A DNA stretch of 64,000 bases from Bacteroidaceae bacterium (lineage in GTDB: Bacteria > Bacteroidota > Bacteroidia > Bacteroidales > Bacteroidaceae), in NCBI GenBank assembly GCA_017529865.1, contig JAFXNA010000014.1, positions 52,503 to 116,502 of the forward strand, written 5' to 3'. Positions 50,626 through 58,377 of this stretch are shown piece after piece. The position numbers and the translations under genes are program-made. Numbering within the stretch: the first letter of the stretch is position 1; the number at the start of each line of letters is the position of its first letter. The notes under the pieces are model-generated. The model did not search any database and was not told where the DNA came from. It saw nothing but the letters and a program-made list of their open reading frames with translations.

Positions 50626-51435
50626 CTAATGAGATTTGAGGTCACATGCGGCCTGTTCATAATCAATCAGGTGGTCGATTGTGGGACTTGAACCGCAAAT
50701 CGGACACGAATCACGATGCTTCACGGTGACAGTGCGGAACAGCATTGTCTTTGCATCGAAGGTAAGCAGACGGTTCGTCAACAGTTCGCCCACACCCGTG
50801 AAATACTTCAGTGTCTCAGCAGCCTGGATAGTGCCAAGCATACCTGCAATGGCACCCAACACTCCTGCCTGCGAACAGGTAGGAACGGCTCCTGCTGGAG
50901 GCGGTTCCTTGAACATACAACGGTAGCAAGCAGTGCCAGGCAAGTGGGTAAACGTCTGACCATTAAAGCGCAAGATGCCACCATGCGAGAAGGGTTTTTC
51001 TGCCATCACACACGCATCGTTGATGAGGAACTTTACGGGGAAATTGTCTGTACCATCAACAATGAAGTCGTACTGACGAATGATGTCGAGCGCATTTGAC
51101 GAGTCGAGGAATTCAAAATAGGTATCTACCTTTACATCGGGATTGATGGCTTCGATTTTCTCCTTTGCACTTTTTACCTTCGGAACACCCACATCCTTAG
51201 TGAAATGAATCACCTGACGTTGCAGGTTCGAGAGATCCACGACGTCGGCATCAACAATTCCGATAGTGCCTATACCTGCTGCTGCAAGGTAGAGCGATAC
51301 GGGAGCGCCAAGCCCTCCTGCGCCCACCACAAGCACTCGAGCATTCATAATCTTCTCCTGCCCCTCTACACCCACATCCTGCAACAGGATATGGCGTGAA
51401 TAGCGTTTGATTTGTTCTTCTGTAAAGTCTATCAT
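50626..51435 (-). CDS. ThiF/MoeB/HesA-family E1-like adenylyltransferase
   Basis: A 269-residue enzyme that adenylates the C-terminal Gly of a ubiquitin-like sulfur carrier. The nucleotide site is VLVVGAGGLGAPVSLYLAAAG, then DADVVDLSNLQRQ and DGTDNFPVKFLIND; zinc cysteines are CYRC and CPIC. There is no C-terminal rhodanese domain, so sulfur must come from another protein, here probably TusA-like, DsrE-like or the cysteine desulfurase. A possible internal -7 box TACATTTG lies at 51448-51455 on this strand, 13 bases before the start. MoeB and ThiF cannot be told apart from sequence alone. Confidence 0.9.
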   Translation of the reverse strand: MIDFTEEQIKRYSRHILLQDVGVEGQEKIMNARVLVVGAGGLGAPVSLYLAAAGIGTIGIVDADVVDLSNLQRQVIHFTKDVGVPKVKSAKEKIEAINPDVKVDTYFEFLDSSNALDIIRQYDFIVDGTDNFPVKFLINDACVMAEKPFSHGGILRFNGQTFTHLPGTACYRCMFKEPPPAGAVPTCSQAGVLGAIAGMLGTIQAAETLKYFTGVGELLTNRLLTFDAKTMLFRTVTVKHRDSCPICGSSPTIDHLIDYEQAACDLKSH

Positions 51436-51531
51436 ATTTACTATTTACAAATGTACTTTTTTTACTCTCCAGCTATTTCGAACTAACAAGGGCGTAGCCA
51501 AATCGTAAATAGGAAATAGCTAAATTGTAAA

Positions 51532-51741
51532 TCACATGCCTCCTCCCATGAAGTACAGGAAATCTACAATATCGCCTTCCTTGATTTGCAGGCCATCCCA
51601 CTCAGCACGGTCCACAAAATCATCGTTTACCTGCACGCTGACCATATCGGGCTGAGAAACGTCGTTCTGCTTGATTAACTCTGTGAGATTAAGAGGCAAC
51701 AGCACCTCCTGCGTCTCTCCGTTTACTATTATCTTTGCCAT
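51532..51741 (-). CDS. ThiS/MoaD-like sulfur carrier with C-terminal GGGM
   Basis: A 69-residue beta-grasp protein: VNGETQEVLLPLNLTELI, VQVNDDFVDRAEWDG and EGDIVDFLYFMGGGM fit ThiS. Functional carriers must end exactly in Gly-Gly to be adenylated; this one ends in Gly-Gly-Gly-Met. Removal of one or two residues by the JAMM protease encoded two genes downstream would expose it. It lies three bases after the cysteine desulfurase gene, so the two are probably made together. It could serve thiamine, molybdopterin, or the cysteine pathway. Confidence 0.85.
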   Translation of the reverse strand: MAKIIVNGETQEVLLPLNLTELIKQNDVSQPDMVSVQVNDDFVDRAEWDGLQIKEGDIVDFLYFMGGGM

Positions 51742-51744
51742 AGA

Positions 51745-53274
51745 CTATCTTCCTATAATCTTTTTAACTGCTATAACTAATTTGTCCACATCTTCGCGAG
51801 TATTGTAGAGTGCAAAGGTAGGGCGGACACTCATCTCATAACCAAGGGCTCGAAGGGCGGGCTGGGCACAGTGATGACCTGCACGCACGGCAATGCCTTC
51901 CTTATCAAGCAGAGTACCGACCTCTGGTACGGGAATGCCGTCAAGCACAAAACTTACAACTGACACACGATTCTTAGGATTGCCAATAAGCGTCAGGCCA
52001 GGTATCTGTCCGAGTTGTTCGCGGGCGTACTCCGTCAGTTGATGCTCGTGGTGCTCTATATTACGAATACCCAGATAGCTTACATAATCGAGCGCTGCAC
52101 CCAATCCAATTGCGTCAGCCACATTAGGTGTACCTGCCTCGAAACGGGCAGGCGGCACATTGTACTCCGTGCGTTCTATGGTCACATCCTTAATCATGTT
52201 GCCACCACCTTGCCAAGGCTGCATCTTATCCAATAGTTCCTTGCGGCCATACACCACACCGATGCCGTTAGGGCCGTATATCTTATGGCCGCTGAACACG
52301 AAAAAGTCAGCACCGAGCGCCTGTACATCCACAGGTGTGTGGGCAATCGACTGTGCACCATCGATCAGTACAGGTATCTGGTGAGCATGCGCAATGTCAA
52401 TGATGCGCTGCACATCGTTGATGGTACCAAACGTGTTGTTCACATGCCCTACTGAGACGAAGCGCGTGCGAGGTGTGATGAGTCGCTCTAGTTCGGAGAG
52501 AATCAGGTCGCCGTTCTGGTCTGTTGGGATGGCGCGTAACGTCGCTCCCCGTTCCTGACAAACGCGCTGCCAAGGTACGATGTTCGCATGGTGGTCGAGT
52601 TCAGAGACAATGACTTCGTCGCCTGGTGTTAGGAACTGCCGTCCGTAGGTCTGCGCCACGAGGTTGATGCCCTCGGTGGTACCGCGCACGAAGATGATCT
52701 CCTCGCTCGTAGCGGCGTTGATGAAGCGCTGCACCTTCTCACGGGCTTCCTCGTAGGCATCCGTCGCACGAGCTGCTAATGTGTGTGCGCCGCGGTGGAT
52801 GTTCGAGTTGTACGTACGGTAGTAGTCCGAAATCTTATCAATCACCTGATTAGGCTTCTGTGTCGTTGCACCATTATCCAACCACACGAGGTCGTGGCCG
52901 TTCACCTTCTGCTGCAGCACGGGGAAGTCCTTCTTGATCTGCTCCGAGTTCAGCGTGTCGGCCTCTTCATAGTGCAAGTCACGCAGTTTCTGCGTCTCAG
53001 GGATGCCGATGCCGAAGCCATTGTCTGTAGGCAACGATGAGGTTTGAGCATCTGTATCTCCAAGGTATGGAAGATCGCCATAGCCACTACCTCCAGCCAG
53101 AAGTTGCTTGAAGCCTGCCTCCAACTCTGAGAGATTCAGTTGCTCGTCAGGCAGTACCGCCTTCCTTTCAGCCTGTAGTTCCTCAGGGCAGTATTTTTGT
53201 GCGATTTCCTTCAGCAGAGCCAGCGATCCACCGTCCTGTGCAGGGAAACTATTAAGTTCAGCTATATTGATCAT
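51745..53274 (-). CDS. Cysteine desulfurase with long N-terminal extension, predicted encapsulin cargo
   Basis: A 509-residue SufS/CsdA-type (group II) PLP enzyme that takes sulfur from cysteine as persulfide. The PLP lysine is Lys331 in SGHKIYGPNG and the persulfide Cys is Cys469 in RAGHHCAQPALR. DNGATTQKPNQVID and the HANIVPWQ block are typical. A normal SufS has about 405 residues; here residues 1 to about 105 are extra, with predicted short helices (LNLSELEAGFKQLLAG) and a Gly/Pro/Asp-rich disordered part (GSGYGDLPYLGD, TDNGFGIGIPE). Family 2 encapsulins load cysteine desulfurase through such extensions. The ATG follows the shell gene stop codon with no gap (TAAATG), so shell and cargo are translated as a pair. 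Confidence 0.93.
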   Translation of the reverse strand: MINIAELNSFPAQDGGSLALLKEIAQKYCPEELQAERKAVLPDEQLNLSELEAGFKQLLAGGSGYGDLPYLGDTDAQTSSLPTDNGFGIGIPETQKLRDLHYEEADTLNSEQIKKDFPVLQQKVNGHDLVWLDNGATTQKPNQVIDKISDYYRTYNSNIHRGAHTLAARATDAYEEAREKVQRFINAATSEEIIFVRGTTEGINLVAQTYGRQFLTPGDEVIVSELDHHANIVPWQRVCQERGATLRAIPTDQNGDLILSELERLITPRTRFVSVGHVNNTFGTINDVQRIIDIAHAHQIPVLIDGAQSIAHTPVDVQALGADFFVFSGHKIYGPNGIGVVYGRKELLDKMQPWQGGGNMIKDVTIERTEYNVPPARFEAGTPNVADAIGLGAALDYVSYLGIRNIEHHEHQLTEYAREQLGQIPGLTLIGNPKNRVSVVSFVLDGIPVPEVGTLLDKEGIAVRAGHHCAQPALRALGYEMSVRPTFALYNTREDVDKLVIAVKKIIGR

Positions 53275-54714
53275 TTATTTCTCTACTTTATTCCTATGCT
53301 GATAATCATGATAGTAGCCCACCTCGACATTTTCGAGTACGGCAATAGCATCGTCTGTGAGAGCTGCCAACGAAAAGTACTTCGTGAGCAGATAGGAGGC
53401 GACACCAAACTTATCGAGTCCCATCAGACGGGCTGAAAGTGATGGTGCTATCTCGCCTGGGATGCCACTCTGATGCAGACCGACTACACCTTGACTCTTC
53501 TCTCCCACGCGAACGAGGATAATCTTTGTCGTACCTACACCTCGACCTGTCAGGTATTGCCCCTCGACTTCTACCTTGTCGGATGGGATCAAAGGAACTC
53601 CACGCCACAGAATGACTTTCGTGCCAAAGAGGTCAGTGGTTACAGGTGGCACACCACGCCATGTACATTCGCGCTCAAAGGCAGCGATAGCACGCGGATG
53701 GGCAATAAAGAAGGCTGGTTCCTTCCATACCAACGAAAGCAATTCGTCGAGGTCATCAGGCGTAGGGGCACCATAACGCGTGGTAATGCGGTAAGCTGGG
53801 TTTGTAGCGGCCAGCAAACCGAACTTCTTGTTGTTGATGAGTTCCCACTCCTGACGCTCCTTGATGCTCTCAATCGAAAGACGCAACTGCTCCTCCAACT
53901 GGTTGTAAGGATTGTTATAGAGGTCGCTGACACGGGTATGCACACGTACAACTGTTTGCAGAGTATTTAGTGGATATTCCGTAGGGTTCTCCTCGTAGTC
54001 GATGTAGGTCTCAGGGATGATGTTGTCTTCCTCGTGACCAGAGACCAGATCGATATGCTTCTCGCCATTGTCGTTCACAGATGCCTTTAGACGCAATTGC
54101 TTATCAACGGCCTTGTTGAACGTCTCGCGGAAGTCTGGTACCTCCTTGATGAATTTGATGAGGTCCTTCAGTTTCAGACCAAGGAACACGGTCGGTGTAA
54201 TGGCGCGTACGGAGACAGTTGATTCCTGCTCGTCCAGCAGATCGGCCTCACCGAAGTATTCACCGTCACCCAGCAGTGCAATCCGCAGTTCTTCTCCGTG
54301 AGGTCCCTTACTGATGACCTCAGCCTGCCCGCTTGCCACTATGAAGAAGCGCTGTTTGTCCTTACCCTCTTCTACGAAGAGTTCGTCAACATTTACTTCT
54401 TTCGTCTCGAACGAACTAACCAAACGAGTCAGTATCTCGTCGTCGAACTCAGAAAAGAGTGGAATCGCTTTCAGGTTCTTTGCTGTAAACGACGGAACGC
54501 CGTTCACATACTGAATGGGCAGGCGATCGTTTTTGCGAAGCTCCACCTTCGTGCGGTTTACACGGAACGTGCCGCCAGAAACCTGTACCCAAGGCAAAAG
54601 TTTCAGCAAGAGTCTCGGAGTGATACTGCCCATCTGCGGAGCGGTCTTCGTAGTCGTCGCCAATCGTCTGGCGGTAGCAGTGGTCACACTGCGCTGTAAA
54701 TTAGAATCAGCCAT
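53275..54714 (-). CDS. Family 2B encapsulin shell protein (SrpI-like) with inserted cyclic-nucleotide-binding-like domain
   Basis: A 479-residue HK97-fold shell protein. Residues 1-83 form the N-terminal arm (RSVTTATARRLATTT, then LLKLLPWVQVSGGTFRVNR), 84-207 are a cyclic-nucleotide-binding-like domain (LFSEFDDEIL, ASGQAEVISKG, GDGEYFGEADLLDE), and 208-479 are the P and A domains (NNPYNQLEEQLRLSIESIKERQEW, RVGEKSQGVVGLHQSG, LTKYFSLAALTDDAIAVLENVEV). This layout is that of family 2B encapsulins, which build virus-like shells around cargo. In the binding domain the phosphate-binding Arg of cAMP proteins is missing: the cassette reads DEQESTVSVRA where an Arg-Ser/Ala pair is expected. Cargo is encoded immediately downstream. 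Confidence 0.92.
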   Translation of the reverse strand: MADSNLQRSVTTATARRLATTTKTAPQMGSITPRLLLKLLPWVQVSGGTFRVNRTKVELRKNDRLPIQYVNGVPSFTAKNLKAIPLFSEFDDEILTRLVSSFETKEVNVDELFVEEGKDKQRFFIVASGQAEVISKGPHGEELRIALLGDGEYFGEADLLDEQESTVSVRAITPTVFLGLKLKDLIKFIKEVPDFRETFNKAVDKQLRLKASVNDNGEKHIDLVSGHEEDNIIPETYIDYEENPTEYPLNTLQTVVRVHTRVSDLYNNPYNQLEEQLRLSIESIKERQEWELINNKKFGLLAATNPAYRITTRYGAPTPDDLDELLSLVWKEPAFFIAHPRAIAAFERECTWRGVPPVTTDLFGTKVILWRGVPLIPSDKVEVEGQYLTGRGVGTTKIILVRVGEKSQGVVGLHQSGIPGEIAPSLSARLMGLDKFGVASYLLTKYFSLAALTDDAIAVLENVEVGYYHDYQHRNKVEK

Positions 54715-54746
54715 AATCTTTTGATGTCTTTAATGTTTATATTGTT

Positions 54747-54971
54747 TTACTTCTTAATCGTTACCTTATGTGTCGTGCCCTCCACATGTTCTACGGAGAG
54801 TACGTTAAACCCTTGCTCCTTGGCGTTGCGTGGCACATTGTCCAGTGGCTCACCTTCCGCGAGCAAGACCTCAAGTATATCGCCCGGCTGGAGCTTCGAT
54901 AGCTCGATTTTGGTTTTGACAAAGGTCATCGGGCAGTGTTCCTTCGTAATGTCTAATACTTTAGTTGCCAT
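54747..54971 (-). CDS. TusA/SirA-like sulfur carrier
   Basis: A 74-residue protein with the TusA fold: VLDITKEHCPMTFVKTKIEL contains the sulfur-carrying Cys13 followed by Pro-Met. PGDILEVLLAEGEPLDNV is the usual second half. TusA accepts persulfide from cysteine desulfurases and passes it on. It is 32 bases before the shell gene and 58 after the DsrE-like gene. The gap upstream has TATAACG-type palindromic text at 54994-55026. Confidence 0.88.
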   Translation of the reverse strand: MATKVLDITKEHCPMTFVKTKIELSKLQPGDILEVLLAEGEPLDNVPRNAKEQGFNVLSVEHVEGTTHKVTIKK

Positions 54972-54993
54972 CTTTTTTGTTTTGTTTACTGTA

Positions 54994-55026
54994 ATAATAC
55001 GTTATACCGATATAACGTGATAACGT
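54994..55026. repeat. TAACG-rich palindromic text before the tusA-like gene
   Basis: AATACGTTATACCGATATAA then CGTGATAACGTC; ACGTTATA and TATAACGT face each other around CCGA. Similar to 48331-48363. Confidence 0.55.
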
Positions 55027-55029
55027 CAT

Positions 55030-55509
55030 TTAAATGAATAGCGTCTGTCCTCCTTCACTCAGATTCAGGAACGATGCCACACCGAGCACGTCCTTCACCT
55101 CTGGTATAAAGTCTTCCTTCTTGAGACCCAGTACATGCATTGCCATCTCACAGGCGTAGAAATTGATGCCGAGTGCCTTTGCTGCTTCCACCAGTTCCTC
55201 AAGCGTAGCCACATTGTTCTTGCGCATTAAGTAGCGAAATATCTTGGGGCCTGCACCGAGGAAGTTGAAACGGCTCGTGGGAGTAACTTTCAGTCCGCCC
55301 ATCATAAAGCCGAAGACCTTCGTCAGCCAGTTTCCACCTATGAACGAGCGTCCCTGCTTCTGCTTGATAGCATCAAGCCCCCAAAAGGTGAAGAAGATGT
55401 TCACCTCGTAGCCTACTGCTGCTGCACCCGTACCTAATGTAAATACCGCTGTCAGTTTGTCAAAATCACCACTGAAGGCGATGATGCTTAGTTTCTTTGT
55501 CTCTGCCAT
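55030..55509 (-). CDS. DsrE/DsrF-like sulfur-relay protein
   Basis: A 159-residue DsrE-family protein with an N-terminal Rossmann-like strand (KLSIIAFSGDFDKLTAVFTLG), an EVNIFFTFWGL strand and a conserved Cys in FYACEMAMHVLGL, which is the likely sulfur acceptor. The hydrophobic centre (WLTKVFGFMMGG) is typical of the larger DsrE/DrsH-like group often found beside TusA and rhodaneses. It starts 12 bases after the PLP enzyme gene and is probably co-transcribed with it. Confidence 0.87.
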   Translation of the reverse strand: MAETKKLSIIAFSGDFDKLTAVFTLGTGAAAVGYEVNIFFTFWGLDAIKQKQGRSFIGGNWLTKVFGFMMGGLKVTPTSRFNFLGAGPKIFRYLMRKNNVATLEELVEAAKALGINFYACEMAMHVLGLKKEDFIPEVKDVLGVASFLNLSEGGQTLFI

Positions 55510-55521
55510 ATTTTATATGTT

Positions 55522-56697
55522 CTATTCTTTAAGTGCCTGTTGAATGTCTTGCAAAAGATCCTCGGGTGCTTCGAGTCCGATGGAAAGCCGGATGGTAGTT
55601 TGTCGCACGTCCATCTGCTGCAGCTGCCGCTCTGGGAATAGCCCGAAGATGGTGGATGCGGGATGGATAGCCAATGTTCGGCTGTCGAAAAGATTGGTCG
55701 CACGATGAATCAGTCGCAGACGATTCATGAAGTTGAAGCAATGCTCCTTCGTCTGCAGGTCGATGGTGAGCATGGCACCTGCTGTCGGTCCGAACTGACG
55801 CCGTGCCAGATCGTGATATGGATTGTCCTTCAACCCAACATAGTTAACTGCAACGATAGCGGGCTGCTCTCTGAGCGCCTCTGCCAACCACAGCGCATTG
55901 GCTGCCTGCCTCTGGTAACGCACATCAAGGGTCTCCAAACCGAGGGTCTGCATATAGGCGGTCTGTGGAGTCATATATACGCCAAGATTTATGAGCAGGT
56001 CGTACTTCACCAGTTTGTTAATCTGCGGGAAGGTGCCGTAGTCGATAATCAGGCCACCCAACGAAGTGCCGCCACCCGAGATATACTTCGTGCTCGACAC
56101 CACCTCAACATCCACACCCAGATCCTTCAACGAGGTCTCGGTAAACGGAATTACGGTTGAGTCGGCTATCACTGGCACGCCCTTCCTATGAGCTATTTCA
56201 GCGATGCCCTTTAAGTCAGCCACTTCCAGTTGCGGATTGGTAACTGTCTCTAAATACACACAAGCGGTCTGCTCATCGATAGCCGCCTCTACCGCTTCCA
56301 GATCGGTAAGGTCGCGCAGTCGGGGTTTCACACCAAGCCGCAACAGCGTACCACTGATGAGTGCCAGCGTGTTGCCAAACAAATGACGTGAGGTAACAAT
56401 GTTCTTACCCTGAGCAACAACAGCCAAAAGCACAGTGCTAATAGCAGCCATACCCGAGTTCAGCGCCGTCACATGCTCTGCCTCGGTCAGTGCCTTCACT
56501 CGTTGTTCAAACTGGGTCACTGTGGGGTTCGCAATGCGTGCATAATCGGGTGCCTTGATGCGGTTGCAGAAGGCATCGCTCATCGTCTGCGCATCCGAGA
56601 ACTCGAACGACACATTATTATATATAGGTACTGCCAGTGACCCGTAGACATCGGGGCGGACATAGGGGGTGTGGATAGCTGTTGTCTGTTTCTTCAT
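55522..56697 (-). CDS. Cys/Met-metabolism PLP enzyme (gamma-synthase or gamma-lyase type)
   Basis: A 391-residue fold-type I PLP enzyme. The PLP lysine is in SSTKYISGGGTSLGG; TAEHVTALNSGMAAIS and ETVTNPQLEVADL are family signatures, and RLSIGLEAPEDLLQD ends the protein. Family members include cystathionine gamma-synthase, O-acetylhomoserine sulfhydrylase and methionine gamma-lyase; the sequence does not decide. As the first gene of the sulfur operon behind a good promoter, it probably makes or breaks a C-S bond that feeds the desulfurase. Confidence 0.88.
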   Translation of the reverse strand: MKKQTTAIHTPYVRPDVYGSLAVPIYNNVSFEFSDAQTMSDAFCNRIKAPDYARIANPTVTQFEQRVKALTEAEHVTALNSGMAAISTVLLAVVAQGKNIVTSRHLFGNTLALISGTLLRLGVKPRLRDLTDLEAVEAAIDEQTACVYLETVTNPQLEVADLKGIAEIAHRKGVPVIADSTVIPFTETSLKDLGVDVEVVSSTKYISGGGTSLGGLIIDYGTFPQINKLVKYDLLINLGVYMTPQTAYMQTLGLETLDVRYQRQAANALWLAEALREQPAIVAVNYVGLKDNPYHDLARRQFGPTAGAMLTIDLQTKEHCFNFMNRLRLIHRATNLFDSRTLAIHPASTIFGLFPERQLQQMDVRQTTIRLSIGLEAPEDLLQDIQQALKE

Positions 56698-56702
56698 TTT
56701 GC

Positions 56703-56759
56703 TCCTGATTGCAGGTGCCCAAGATACACGAAATGTAACTTCGTACCTGATTGCGGGTA
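56703..56759 (-). repeat. Repeats in the leader of the sulfur operon
   Basis: On the coding strand ACCCGCAATCAGG and ACCTGCAATCAGG occur as direct repeats, 33 bases apart, and between them ACGAAGTTACATTTCGT forms a hairpin with a 7-base loop. They lie between the -7 box and the first start codon. Confidence 0.65.
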
Positions 56760-56792
56760 CAAAGTTACTACTACAACGACCATATTTCCAAG
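56760..56792 (-). promoter_or_regulatory. Promoter of the sulfur/encapsulin operon
   Basis: On the minus strand TTGG (56788-56791) is 20 bases before TAACTTTG (56760-56767), an almost ideal Bacteroidetes promoter. The first gene starts at 56697, after a leader of about 60 bases with repeats. Confidence 0.75.
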
Positions 56793-56914
56793 CTTATTAC
56801 AAAATTCGGGAAATTATTCTGATTTTACTTGAACTCACAGAAGATAATTCTACAGATATTCAAAATAACGCACCAATACAGAACTACATGTTTTACCTCA
56901 TGCATGTGTTGTAC

Positions 56915-57478
56915 CTATAATATTAGGTGTTTCATCGGATGGCCTCCCCATGAGCTGTCATTCATGTATCGGAAGCCAACGGAAGTATATAGCGCCTCAC
57001 CGATGGGATTGCCTTTATCGACCAAGAGGCCGACACAAGGAATATTCATCTGGTTGGCACGAACCTTGGTAGCTTTCAGAAGTCTCTTGGCTATACCTTT
57101 GCAACGGTATTCGGGAAGAACTGCCAGAGAGTCAAGATACAGTTCACCTGCTTGCGTCTCGTCATCCATCCCGGAATGGTCTTTGCCAAGATGAACCATA
57201 GCAGCCTCGATGAAGGCACGGCGCAATTCAGGCAATCTGGCACCATCGTAACTGACTGCGATACCTACGACCTTATCTCCATCCATTGCGACGAGCGTAT
57301 TCCGATAGCTGTACTGCGAATCCACACGCTCTACCAGCATTGTCATCGTCGCATGGAAGTCTGCAAGGCCATATCCGTCGCCACAGAAATACAGGCAACA
57401 GTCATCCGTCATTGCCATCATAATCAGACGAGCTATCTCTGCTGCCTGTTCTTTTAGTGCTGTTTTAATCTCAACCAT
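56915..57478 (-). CDS. GNAT-family N-acetyltransferase
   Basis: A 187-residue acetyltransferase. LYLDSLAVLPEYRCKGIAKRLL is the acetyl-CoA site and GEALYTSVGFRYMN the C-terminal GNAT block. The acceptor is unknown. The start is ATG 57478 (MVEIKTALKEQ), preferred over an upstream TTG. It lies between the AraC-type regulator and the sulfur operon promoter and is probably transcribed with the regulator. Confidence 0.85.
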   Translation of the reverse strand: MVEIKTALKEQAAEIARLIMMAMTDDCCLYFCGDGYGLADFHATMTMLVERVDSQYSYRNTLVAMDGDKVVGIAVSYDGARLPELRRAFIEAAMVHLGKDHSGMDDETQAGELYLDSLAVLPEYRCKGIAKRLLKATKVRANQMNIPCVGLLVDKGNPIGEALYTSVGFRYMNDSSWGGHPMKHLIL

Positions 57479-57502
57479 TGTTCTCAATCAACTTTTTCCA
57501 AA

Positions 57503-58318
57503 TTATTTCGGCTGCAGACTTTGACGATACTCACTAGGTGACTGGCCCAAATGCTTCGTGCAGTAGCGACTGAAATAACTTAATGAAGTGAAATTCATAC
57601 TATCGGCTATCTGTGAGAGCGACAGGCGTTCGTCGTTCAGGTAGTCTTTTAATATAGGTATGGTGTGACGGTTGATGTACGAAGTGACGCTGTGGCCCGT
57701 CACACGTTTGATAGTTGCCGAGAGATACTTGGGCGACACATTCAGCCGCGCTGCATAGTAGCTCACGTCGCGTTCCGTGCGGCTGATGCCCGTAGAGAGC
57801 AAGGCCATCAGTTGTTTCACGATATAGGCAGTGCGATCGGTATGTGAGTCAGTAGCTTCTCGCTGGGCATGTGCCTCGAAGATGTCGTACATCATTGTAA
57901 GACACAGGCTGCCCATCAGTTCACGGTAGAACTGCAGATGGCTATCTTCCATGCGTTCACGCAGACGATGGAAGTCATCCAATATATGGCGTGCCTGCTC
58001 GTCAGTCAACTGAATGACAGGGTCTTGGTTCAACGCGATACTGCCACCGATACTGTAGTTGTTCGACGGCAGCAGGTTCTGCAGAAACTTATAATCGGCA
58101 GCAAACCACTCCACCTGCAGGTCGGTATGTGCCGCTAGGTTCTTCACCTTGTTGGGCATGGGTATGACCACGAGGTCGTTCTTCACGATGTGGTAGCACC
58201 GTTCGTTGAACACGAAGCTTCCTTCCCCCGCCGTGCACAGCAAATGCATGCAGGTGTGGCTCAGTTCATGGGCGTTCATGACGTGAAAGTCTGTGGAATA
58301 GTGAAATTCAACCTCCAT
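57503..58318 (-). CDS. AraC-family transcriptional regulator
   Basis: A 271-residue regulator with an N-terminal cupin-like sensing domain (HTCMHLLCTAGEGSFVFN) and a C-terminal double helix-turn-helix: DVSYYAARLNVSPKYLSATIKRVTG and SLSQIADSMNFTSLSYFSRYCTKHLGQSPSEYR. The start is ATG 58318 (MEVEFHY). It could control the neighbouring glycosidase gene, the GNAT gene, or the sulfur operon; nothing in the sequence decides. Confidence 0.9.
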   Translation of the reverse strand: MEVEFHYSTDFHVMNAHELSHTCMHLLCTAGEGSFVFNERCYHIVKNDLVVIPMPNKVKNLAAHTDLQVEWFAADYKFLQNLLPSNNYSIGGSIALNQDPVIQLTDEQARHILDDFHRLRERMEDSHLQFYRELMGSLCLTMMYDIFEAHAQREATDSHTDRTAYIVKQLMALLSTGISRTERDVSYYAARLNVSPKYLSATIKRVTGHSVTSYINRHTIPILKDYLNDERLSLSQIADSMNFTSLSYFSRYCTKHLGQSPSEYRQSLQPK

Positions 58319-58377
58319 ACGATTGGCTTTTGACTGCAAAAATGTACGTTCTTATTATCATGCAGGGATGTTTGGTG

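Noticed and set aside
53275..54714. Crp/Fnr-type transcription regulator
   Set aside because: The cyclic-nucleotide-binding-like domain is not followed by a helix-turn-helix but by an HK97-type shell fold; the neighbouring desulfurase fits encapsulin cargo.
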